DNA of 64,000 nt, taken from assembly GCA_964023205.1 (NCBI GenBank), contig OZ026833.1, positions 39,587,137 through 39,651,136 on the forward strand. Direction: 5' to 3'. Positions 33,101-45,100 of the stretch are shown in pieces (position 1 is the first letter of the stretch; each line of letters begins with the position of its first letter). Origin of the DNA: Lutraria lutraria. Its lineage: Eukaryota; Mollusca; Bivalvia; Venerida; Mactridae. The translations under genes and the position numbers were made by a program. Under the pieces are notes generated by a model, which was not told where the DNA came from, did not search any database, and worked only from the letters and a program-made list of their open reading frames with translations.

Positions 33101-36100
33101 CCAAATTCTAAATGGCTCAAACTAGCAGTGCGTTTTGTTAAAAGATTTGTTTATAAATGACTGGTTTTCACTTGTAGAGACTTCTTCTAACAGCACATTT
33201 TATAGAATTTTAAAACCTGAATTTGGTATGGAAAAGTATTTAATGAAAACCCCACCATCCTTTTTACGTTATATGATACGATTTAGAACTAGGAATCACC
33301 GTATGCCTGTTGAAATAGGAAATTGGTCAAGAACGCCTTTAGATTTAAGAATATGCAATGTTTGCAATAAGATCGGTGATGAATACCATTACTTGCTTGA
33401 ATGTTCTAAATTTAATGACGATCGTGTGAGATATTTAAAACCTTATTATTATCGACGACGGAACACATTGAAACTCTTTCAACTTATATCTGTTACTAAT
33501 AAAACGGAATTTTCAAAATTATGTAAACTCATAAAATGTATATTGTCTTCTCATATATAAAACATTAGAATATTTCATTCAAATTTGAATTAGTCTTGTA
33601 TACTATGTCTGAGTTAGCTTAACATATGTATTAAACATAACTTATATAATGAATTAAATGTACTACTACCAATAATAATAACAATAATAATATATAAATG
33701 TGGCTCTCCACAGAAATACAATTGTAATTGATTATCATTTTTGCTATATAACATGTAAATTTACTAATACTAATATACATGTATATGATTGTCAGTATTT
33801 TGATTTTGTTAAAGAGCCTCTTATCAATGTTTGTACACCATGTTCCTCATATGTTCATGCATACATGAAGTGAGAGAATAAAAGGATTTTGACTTGAAAT
33901 GACTTGACTTGTAGTCAAAATTTTAAACGCTTATTATTTTAATACAATAATGATACGTATCAAAGTGGTAGACAAATAAAATCGATTAACAATCGAATAA
34001 ATTGAATACGTCGTGTGAAAAACAACGTACAGTCGCTTCGAACTTTCGAATCTTATTGTAGTGTAAAACGAATATGGGGACTTCAATTTCATTTTGAACT
34101 TTCGCATTTTTCGTACTATCGCATTTCGTACTATCGCATCAAATCTATATTGAAAATAGAAGGAAATTCGCCGGGACTGACGAACGATTTCGAACGATAT
34201 CGCATTTTTCGAACTATCGCATTTCGTACTATCGCGATTCAACTGTACTCAATAAAGACAGCTTAGGTCTCAATATGACTCTGTTCTTCTAGTTGTGCCG
34301 AGGATGAGGACTGTCACGTTCGGTGATCGATGTTTCATGACTGCGGCACCTAAGCTCTGGAATGCACTGCCAACAGCACTCAGAGACAGTAAAACACTAC
34401 CGTCATTCACGAAAGCGCTGAAAACGCACTATTTTACAAAAGCTTACTCAGGCTATTAAGGTTTTACTTCATAAAGATAGTTTTTCATTTCTTTGAAGTA
34501 TAGGGGTCTCTTTAAAGGTAGTATCCTTATACATTTGGAGACGGTTTCTCGTAGCAGAGGTATCATGACGCTGTTCTTGAAACACTAATTTAAATGTACC
34601 TTTAGTAAACATTCAGTGAGGTTGCGTAGTGAATAGTGAACACCGGCTGGTGTAGTAATGCGCGTGTGGACTGGCCAAACAGCTGACGAAGCCAACCGGA
34701 CTTGAAACATTTTAGAAATATTGGCCTCGTTTCATCAATATATTCTTATCTTTCGTAAGATTCTTTCCTACGAAGACACTTACGACAAAAGTTACGAAAT
34801 TCTTAAACGTTTTATTAACTGCTCTTATCTAAATGTGTAAAGACCGCGACACAGTCTGCACGGGTAAAGTTTATTCACCGGCCATAGCTATGTAAATAAG
34901 AAAAATGCACTTGATTCTATACATACGTTATAAAGCGAATTTTATTTTATTTTTCAACAGATTTTTGTAAATTATATACCAAATTAAAGATGAAGCTCTA
35001 ATCTTTCAGAAAATGTAAACTATTTGATATATATTAACTGAAAATATGTTTTTAAACAATGTGAACATTGACTCATGATAAATGTGTTTTTGAGTCGCTC
35101 AAACTTGCACATACGAGAATTACTTCGCACGCCTATGTAAGTTGTGCTCGTCAGATGAAATTATTATCGTTTGACCAGTAAGATTCCACAGCAAGATTCG
35201 GTTAACAGTTAATAAATACGAAAACTCCAAATGTATTTAAATATCTGTTAGCTTATTTATTAAGTTTTATCATGGAAAATATGTTTATGGCTATTAAACG
35301 CGGATACGATCGGTTAAAGAGAAATGCAAAAAAAAGTTTTTTTTGAAGATTTGTTCACGGTCTTAAAATAAGTTTTAAAAATATCAGCTTGTCAACAAGT
35401 TATAACGTCAGCGTAACAAAAACTGAACAATATAAAAATCCCATCTATGTCGAAAGCTAATATTATGTTTAACAATCGTTATCGCGGTGTTTGAAATAAA
35501 TGCATTCAAATAAATAATATTTGACAGTGCCTCTAATCCCTGCTAATACAATTGAAAGTTCACCATTTGAGTTCTAATTTAAATTAGAAATGTGTCCGGA
35601 GGACACGAATGCCTCTGCGAGAGCTATGTAAAAAGGGACTGTAACTACTGAGAAAAATGTTTGGATTTTTAAGTGAAATCGATCTTGACTTGCATTTTAT
35701 TATTATATTCATTCATGTAAACTATGAAACCAACCCTTGAAATATTTCTTGGGTTATTGCTCGGAAGCCAAAATTTGAACGGACGGACACACAGCCGCAC
35801 AGATGGACAGGGGAAAAACTTTATGCTCGTCCGCAATTTCAAATAGCGGGCCATAAAAAATCCAGAACCAAACAACAGCCGGGGTTACATTCTTCCTTGT
35901 GTGCATAAAATTCATTTGTAGCTGGCTACGCCCCTGAACATTAAACAGAATTTCTTTTCCATTATTTACGAATATCTTGAACATTGCACTCAACAGTCTT
36001 AAAATAAAAGGTCGTCTCGTAATAATAAAGGCAAAAGCCGCGTTTTCTTATCTTTAAGACAGCCCATGAGCTATCGTAAAGTTAAGAAAGAATTGTTCCC

Positions 36101-39100
36101 AAACTTAAGAATTCGTAGCTGAGAAACTATTGATGAAACGTATTTTAACGCTAAGAAGGGAGATAAGACACGTCTTACTAAAGAAGTGGCGTAAGATGTT
36201 TGATGAAACAAGGCCATTGTGTACCTTACTTGTTTGCATTAATTAATGGTGGATTTGTTGACTTGGCCATAGTTGTATATATTTTACCCATATCATTTTT
36301 TACTAACATGTTTGTATTCATTACATATTGTTTTAACCATGTCTTAATCGTGATTGTACAGCACTTTTGAACGTGTAATTACATGAAAAAAAGCTATATA
36401 AATATGGTATAATAATAATAAAAAAAAATAATAATAATTAAGTAATGCCATTATCTATGGAGGAGTTTTGCGTTTCATAAGCCTTCAGAAGAAGTGTCTA
36501 CAGAAATGAACTTTTTCTGATGTTTAATGTATCAGAATCATAACTCCCAAAATTATTATCTCAGAATAAGGCGAATAGATTTTGGAAATCTTTATATTTT
36601 TATAGGTTTCCATGAAAGAAAATGATATATCAGGAGATTTTTCAAAACAATAACATTTCTTTGACTTATTTTGCATTGATGGGGCTAACAAATTCTTTAA
36701 AAAAATCTAGAAAAAAGAATATCCATTTCAATGAAAACTCACGGTAAAAAGATGTAATAGATACAGTACGAGTTTTTCTTCAAAAGTGTCTTCTAACAGA
36801 CGTAAGAGGACGGTTCGCTTAGACAAACAACCATTTTGTTCGAGGCGAAGCCGATGATAAATCGTTATTTGTCTTAGCGGACCGTCCTCTTAGCGTATGT
36901 AAAAAGACTTGTTTGAAGAATTAGATTTACAAAAACCACGCGGGTTTCCTCCAGAAAAAATGGTCATTTTTTTAGACGTCAACGTATAATAAAGAAATTT
37001 TGCATGAACAACCTTTAATGTATTGGCTAACCCAGAAATGATATATTTAAATGATATTTCCATGGAAACCGATAAAAAGCGCCATCTAGAGGAGTGATAT
37101 ATTTTTCGTTGATTTTCGCGTTATTTCCTGTATTGCTCCGATAATTTTGTGTATTAAGTTATGGAATTTACATAACTGGAATGCTAGATCATTTTCAAAT
37201 CCGAAAAAGTCAATAATGTTACAATTTGCTGTCATTTGATATTAAAAGACGTCGAGTGAACTCTGTAGGGGTAGCAATTTATAATGCCAAAAAATGAGAC
37301 ATTTTTCTCTCAGTCGCGTCAACAGTGAACAAACAGTCCGATGAATTTTTTTTTAAAACTCAGTAGAGATTCTTAAAATAATTCGAAAGACTTTAAAAAA
37401 ATAATAACATATGGTCACCGACTTCGTTTTCGCGCCATTGAAACTTATTTAAACACGGAAAAAAGCTAAAAACGTTGCCATAAAATACAAGATTGACGTG
37501 ACGTTAAGCCAAAATATGCCAGTAACAACTAAAAAGTCGCAACGTCACGTCGATCTTGTATAAAAACGTTGACGTTTTATGCCTTTTTCCAAGTTTAAAT
37601 AAGTTTCATTGGTGCGAAAACGAAGTCGGTGACCACATTTTTTTATTGTTTTAAAGTTTCCTAAATAGTACAAAGAATCTGTTATTCGTTTTAAAAAAAA
37701 AATCATCGGGCCGTTTTTTCACTGTTGACGCGACTGAGAGAAAAATGTCTCATTTTTTGGCATTGTAAATTGCCTCCCCAACAGAGTTCGCTCGACGTCT
37801 TTTAATATTCAATGACAGAAAAATGTAACATTACTTACTTTTTCGGATTATTAAATGATCCAGCATTGCAGTTATGTGAATTGCATGACTTAAAATACAA
37901 AATTATCGGAACAATACAGGAAATAACGCGAAAATCAACGAAAATTATATCACTCCTCTAGATGGCGCTTTTTGCCCGGTTTCCATGGAAATATCATTTG
38001 AATGTATCATTTCTGCGTTAGCCAATACTTTAAAGGTTGTTCGTGCTAAATTTCTTTATCGTACGTTGACGTCTAAAAAAATGACCATTTTTCTGGAGGA
38101 AACCCGCGATCCACCTTAACATGTCAGTGCAAAAATAATAAAACGTTACTGTATTATCTTATCCGTTATATTACAACAGGGAAACATTTTTTTCGTATTG
38201 AAACGATGGATGATGCATACGATGAACAGTTTCCCACCACATGTTATGAAGGCTCATACATCAACAAGACAATGGAGATTATGTGCAGACAATCTAAAAT
38301 AGCTAGTGTGTTACAAATAACGCTGAATTGGCAATACGTACACGTATGTGCATGGGAAGTGAAGATATATGGAGGTATATGTTAAAAAATGCATTTTTTA
38401 CAAATTGTAATTTTGATGCATAGCATGTATGGGTTGACAAAAAATAGTCGCTTTTTTCATTTTGTTCACTGAGTTTTAACGTCGCAGCCACTAACAACCA
38501 GGCCGGTCATTTTGAGACTTTTCCTGCTTTAATGGTGTACCTCCTGAAGGCATGCAACTAGGTAGAAGCACCGACCTTCCGAGAGCTAGCTGAACCGATG
38601 GGAGTCGAACTCACAGCGGTGATTGACTATATTGATTACTGGTAAAATACTATAACCGCTCGACCATGAAGGTTCCGGTATTTTTTAATGCATGAAATGT
38701 ACATAATATATCACGGCCTATATCACGGGGTATATTGTTTTTATAATGATTGTACCAATATATATAGGCACAGGATCAAAAACAATGGCGGTCCCAGAGA
38801 GTTCGAAGGTAAGTCGTATTTTTCGTCAAAGGTTTAAATGTTTCGAGTTAACATGTTGACCATGATCCAGCCAACAATTTTCCGAATTCGTCGGTACTAT
38901 CGTTATCAAAACATTATGTTATGTGATCATAGACAATGGCCCCGTTTCAACAAACATCTTACGCCATTTCTTAAGTAAGAAGTGTCTTATCTCCCCTCTT
39001 AGCGTTAAAATACGTTTCATCAATATTTTCTTAGCTACGAATTCTTAAGTTTGGGAACGATTCTTTCTTAAATTTACGATAGCTCATGGGCGTTCTTAAA

Positions 39101-42100
39101 GATAAGAAAACGCGGCTTCTGTCTTTAATTTTTCGAGACAGCCTTTCATTTTAAGACTGCTGCGTGCGATGTACTAGATATTAGTAGATATAATGGAACG
39201 AGAAATTCAGTTTTGTGTTCAGGGGCGTAGCCAGCTATAAATGAATTTTTTGCACACGAGGAATAACGTAATCCCCGCTGTTGCTTGGATCTGGAATTTT
39301 ATGCTCCGCAATTCGAAATGGCGGAAGAGTGTAAAGTGTTTCCCCTGTCCGTCCGGATGTCTGTGTGTCCGTTCGTACACACCAGAGGGTGGTTGTGGGG
39401 TTAGGGTTGGTACATTTTGGCATTGTAAGGCTCATTTACGTATAAACTGAAATTGTGGGGATAATTTCGACTTGTTGGGTGCGACTTGTGGGGATAAAAG
39501 CACTGAAAAGATCAAAGGGTGCACCCCATAACATACCTCTCATGAGAATATCTGTCCGTTCAAATTTTGGTTTCCGAGCAATAACTCAAGAAATATTTCA
39601 AGGATTGGTTTCATATTTAACATGAAGGAATATACCATTAAATACAGGTCAAGTTCGATTTCACATAAAATCCAAACATTTTCACAGGAGTTATGATCCC
39701 TTTTTGACTTTGCTCTAGGGAGGCATTCGTGTCAGACAGTCTCTTAATTAGAACTCAAATGGTGAACTTTCAGTCGTATTTTCAGGGATTAGAAGCACTG
39801 TCAAATATTATTTATTTGAATCATGCATTTTATTTCAAATACTTTGATTAACGATTATTAGACATAATACTAGTATTAGCTTTCGACTCAGATGGCATTT
39901 TTATATTGTTCACTTTTCAAATTAACGTTACGCACGTGCGTATACATGTGCCTATCGCTGATGTTATAACTTGTTGACAATCTGATATTTTTAAAACTTA
40001 TTTTAAGACCGTGAACACATTTTGAGCGACTAAAAACACATTTATCATGAGCCAATGTTTACATTATTCAAAAAACATATTTTCAGTTAAGATATATCGA
40101 ATAGTTTACATTTTTGATGAGAGCTTCATCTTTAATTTGATATATAATTTACAAAAATCTGTTGAAAAATAAAATAAAAGTCTCCATATAACATGTATAG
40201 AATCAATTGTATTTTTCTTATTTACATAGCTAGGGCCGGTGAATAAATATTACTCGTGCTGACTGTGTCGCGGTCTCTAAACATTTGGATCAGAACAGTT
40301 GATAAACTTTGACGGTTTAAGAATTTCGTAACTTTTGTCGTAAGTGTCTTTGTAGGAAAGAATCTTACGAAAGATAAGAATATATTGATTAAACGAGGTC
40401 AAGGTATGTACGTTGTCAGTAAAAACAGTTTAATGGATGTAATATATAAGTTGACATTACATGATTACAATAATCACAGATTTAATAATGCTATTATTTA
40501 GGGAGGAGTTTGGCGTTTAATAAGCCTTCAGAAGAAGAGTCTACAGACATGAATCCAAGAAGGAAGGTCATAGAGAGCGCATGTTTTGCTGTAGACGGAC
40601 TTGAACATAGCTTGCATGTTATACCATCCACAGAAGACAGTATAAAACCATGGTGGAGAGTGGATTTACTGCATCAGTACAGTCTAAATGAGATGGTTTA
40701 TCATTGCACGGGTAACAAAACAGCTACTTGTAAACAACCAAGTTAGTTTTGAAAACATCTGGATAATGTTTATATTAACCTTACTAGAATCCACAAAAAG
40801 TTGTGGCAAAACAACCAAATACTTAATATGTCAGACTTTAATTTATTTGAAAGAGACGAGCATGGTATGGCGCGAACTTGCTAACTCTTGATAGTATAAC
40901 TTTCCTTGTATAATGGTTTTCATTGGAGTTTTTAAAATCTTCATTTGCTTGGCTATATATAACATCGATAATAATCTGCATATTCAAATTTGAAAAGATT
41001 CCATTACCTTGCCCCATGCAATAATCCGACTAAGAACTTTATTTCCACTGAACAAATGGGTGCCATCATAATGATCATGTTTCTATATAAAGTAACTTAT
41101 TTGCATGTATTATGAAAAGCTTCTGGATATACAATTGCAAATGGTCTGAAAATTGGAAATAGTGTGTAAGTATATGAATTTAAAACAGCAGTGTGGATGA
41201 ACATAAGTAGCCTATGTATTATCTACCCGAGACATTATTGATATAATTATTCTGGGGTTGATGTTATGTGCCGCCGGTTACATTGAGCGTTAACGTAATA
41301 TTAATATAAAATATATTATTTTGAAATGTGACCGATTGAAGTATCGAGTTCATGATTTAATAATTAGAAAATAAATGAACAATTAAATGTTTTAGAATAT
41401 CTTCGAGGTCTACATCTCCTTTATGGGTCCAATGTTTCGTCCTTGACCACAGTATATCGCTATGATGCATTGGATGGACATAGACAGCCAGATGGTAGAA
41501 TCCAAATTAGTCCTAAGGTTACAGGAAGGTATTTACAGATTGAGCACCGTCGAAATACAACATTGACACTTAGTGAAGTTCTTGTATTTGGTGGTAAGTT
41601 GATGCAATTCTACATGTTGTATTAATGACAAGTATGTATAATTGTGATTTTTTCTATGGATTGCAAATATTTCCACGAATTTGAAACCTTAAAAGCGGAA
41701 TCTGTTTGTTTAATTTCGATCAGTTTCATTTCTGGATCACGATATTATATTTCTTTTCAGAATGTCCATTGAACAAGTGTGGCTTTAACTGCTCGCTTGA
41801 TTGTTTTTGCTCAACTGAAGTGACTGGAAGTTACCGGGAGAATAGAATATGTCCTTACGGTTGTCAAGACGGGTGGACAGGTGAAGATCAAAGGTGTGAG
41901 CGAAGTATGTATATAATTATACTGTAGTCCTACATATCTGAATGTGAAAAGTACGCACTTATGTACAGTAGTATGTAACATAAAAATAATAGTGCCAGCT
42001 TACGTATTTGCGTACATGTATGTATACGTTAAAACCATGTGAAATACCATTAATTAAAAAAAAATAAAAAATGTTTTTCATATTAAAGGGGCATTCCATA

Positions 42101-45100
42101 CAACTGATAAACATTCTGTGAAAGTGTAAAAATGTGTTAGATGTACATGTAAAACAATATATAATGGATACTTGCAAGAAGAACTTGGGTCATAAAATGA
42201 CTAGTTTAGGTACTAGCCGCAAAAATCATAGCTATGCATAATAAATCACTTCCACCCAAAATTTGTACAACAAATTCCAAAGAGTTTCCGATCTTTTATG
42301 GAAACTAATATTTCTTGTGATTTTATTTTTAATTGGATGAATTTTTGGCTGAAACTTTCTGTGTCGGCTTTTTTCTTTACAAGCTTGTAATTTATCATCA
42401 TTTTGCCTTGATTCTAGATGCACCAAATTGTAGGGTATGCCCCTTTAAAGAATGTTTCTGTTGCCATGGAAACGAAATAAATGAAAGCATTAAAATTCAA
42501 TGTTATTTCATTTATTTATAATTATAAGAGTTATGGAAAGTTGAACAACTATTATGCGTTAAAATTAATTTCAATATGTTACTATGGCAACTTAAAGAAT
42601 GCATTTATAAATATCGATAATATCCTTTTACATTACTGATCGTTTCATTCCATTTGAGATAAAAAAAAAAAACATCTTTTTTTGCTAGCAAAACGTTATT
42701 AATGTTTCCATGGTAACACTATCAATAATGAAGCTTTTAAAAACATGTTTTCTTCAAATACATAATTATATGGAGATTTTTACAAAATTTGACACTGTCT
42801 AATTTTTGGCCCTAATTGAACCTACAACTTTCCTCTATTCAGTGGAGACTATCTTGTAACTTGCAAAATTATTTGAAGTTAACGTCAATATCGTCTTTGA
42901 ATATTAAGCATTCCTCGGTCTTTAATATTCTTGTCATAAACGAAGCAGACATCATCATGAGGAAACAAAGCTTATAAAAAGGCAATCGTACCAGTACTTG
43001 TTGTACGTTATTGCACTTTGTCTCAGGTAGTTTATTCATTTCTTCACGTTTTCAAAACTAAGAAGAGAGCTTCAGAGACGGGCGTTGTGTGAGGTAGGTA
43101 TATAACACGAGAAGAAAGATGCTTGAACAAATAAATAGTTGTGTACCAAATAAATAGTTGTGAACCAAATAAATAGTTGTGTACCAAGCAAATAGTTGTG
43201 TACCAAATAAATAGTTGTGTACCAAGCAAATAGTTGTGTACCAAATAAATAGTTGTGTACCAAGTAAATAGTTGTGTACCAAATAAATAGTTGTGTACCA
43301 AGCAAATAATTGTGTACCAAATAAATAGTTGTGTATCAAACAAATAGTTGCGTACCAAATAAATAGATGTGTACCGAACAAAATGTAATCAGCAGATCAT
43401 GCAGTGTTATGAAGACCAAATGTATAAAATAATAATTGCAACGTATTGTAAGCTCCGTAATGTATTGTCTTAGAAAAGTATCTTTATTTTATACGTGTTA
43501 TTAAATTCAATGTCTGCAGTATGTACATGAAACATATCTAATGATTAGTATATACAGTACAACCTCTCCGGAGCGTCCCTGTCTTGAGCAACAACCTCCC
43601 TTCAACAAGAGATGTTTCACTCTGCATTATTTACTAGTAACTAGTTATTTAACCTCTATAGAGCAACAGCCTCTCATCAACAACATAATTAATTTCCCTA
43701 CTCACAAAGGATGTTGCTTTGAAGAGGTTGCACTGTATGTAAATAAATTAAACATTTGGTGTCATGATCTTACATGATAAATGTATCAATTTTCACATAT
43801 TATGAGAAAACAATTACACAATGCTATAATTTATTAAATTGTCTCAAAATTAATGACTACGTCAATTCATTACCGTTGTAGTCAAACCGTAAGTTTTGTA
43901 TTTCACATTTGAATAGGGTGCCAGAAGGAACATATCTTCATTTTTATCTAAATTGAGATGGGACCTTCTTGCACACATCCTCTACTTACTATTAGAATCT
44001 ACTTGTTTTATTTCTGATTTTCTACATTGAGCTTGAGTTCATTTTCATTTTTTCTAAAAAACCAGCTTCGTGTTTTACTCGTATTTGTTTACTTTCTTGT
44101 ATTGATAAGTTGATCAGGTCTGTATGAGCCGGTGAGGCTACGGGGTCTCCGTCTCCTCAATTATTTTCGCTGTACATATTAATTTTATAAGGAGTTATAA
44201 CCGATCCCCCCATTGTGAAATCTTGAATTAGCCCCCCCCCCCTGTCCTCCAAATACGGTCCTGTTCATTATAATATCGAATTAGACTCCTACAAAAATCT
44301 CATATAAATATTTTGTTATTTCTTTAAAATCCTTCACATTAAAATGATTTGTGTTTTTTTCTTAAAACGTGTCGTATACGAGCCGCTTAAATCAAAGGTG
44401 AACCATTTATGATCTAATAAAAGTTCATTTCTGTCCTTTAGAAAAAGGTCTTAGTTCCGGACACTCAAGTTCATCAACAAGTTGTGTTAGCTGTGTTAGT
44501 TCTACAGTTGGAGTTGGTGTTACTATGGCGATAATCATTGCAGTGTTGATTGCAGTCATCATTATCCTCATTTACCGACATAACAAATACAAACGGTAAG
44601 CTTTAAAGTCGCCCATAGTCCTTGGCTGGTTGCTTCTTATTTTCAACGAACAATATCGGAGGCATAAAATCCAGAACAAAAACACAAAGGGCAATATCTT
44701 CAGAGCATCAATTCGAAACACTCCCCGCAGCGGTTACTTCCCTTGATCAGTACAGAAAAGCATAGCAAAGCATGACGTAACCGATGCAAGGAATTTGATA
44801 AGTTCACGGTTATAGTAAATTCCTGGGAAACCCCAAAAATTACTTATTGGTATGGCACACTATCCATACCAACGAAATATACTTGTAGAACGACCTATAC
44901 GGGAAAATGTAAGTACTTCACAGTATCCGATTATTCACAATTCCGAGTTCATTGTAACTTGTTTTATTTTATCATTATTCAGGGATCAGGAACAACGTGT
45001 GACGTACACCACTGTTAACCACGCGGATACTCCCAGAACAGAAACTATGTACGACCAATTAGGACAGGAACCAGGTAAGAATGGATTGATAAATGCTTGT

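Noticed and set aside
35669..35993. Minus-strand frames in TIR copy A with a CVRPFKFWLPSNN-type peptide
   Set aside because: Common noncoding repeat sequence in such elements; frames overlap and are not conserved in copy B.
38773..38812. Exon-like segment between a TATAG acceptor and GTAAGT donor
   Set aside because: Its length would shift the phase, while exon 4 (ending 38374) joins exon 5 (starting 40502) directly in frame.
43044..43381. Three overlapping minus-strand frames with a repeated NYLFGTQLF-type peptide
   Set aside because: They arise because a stop-free 20-bp minisatellite is open in all three frames. No splice or start context and no domain.
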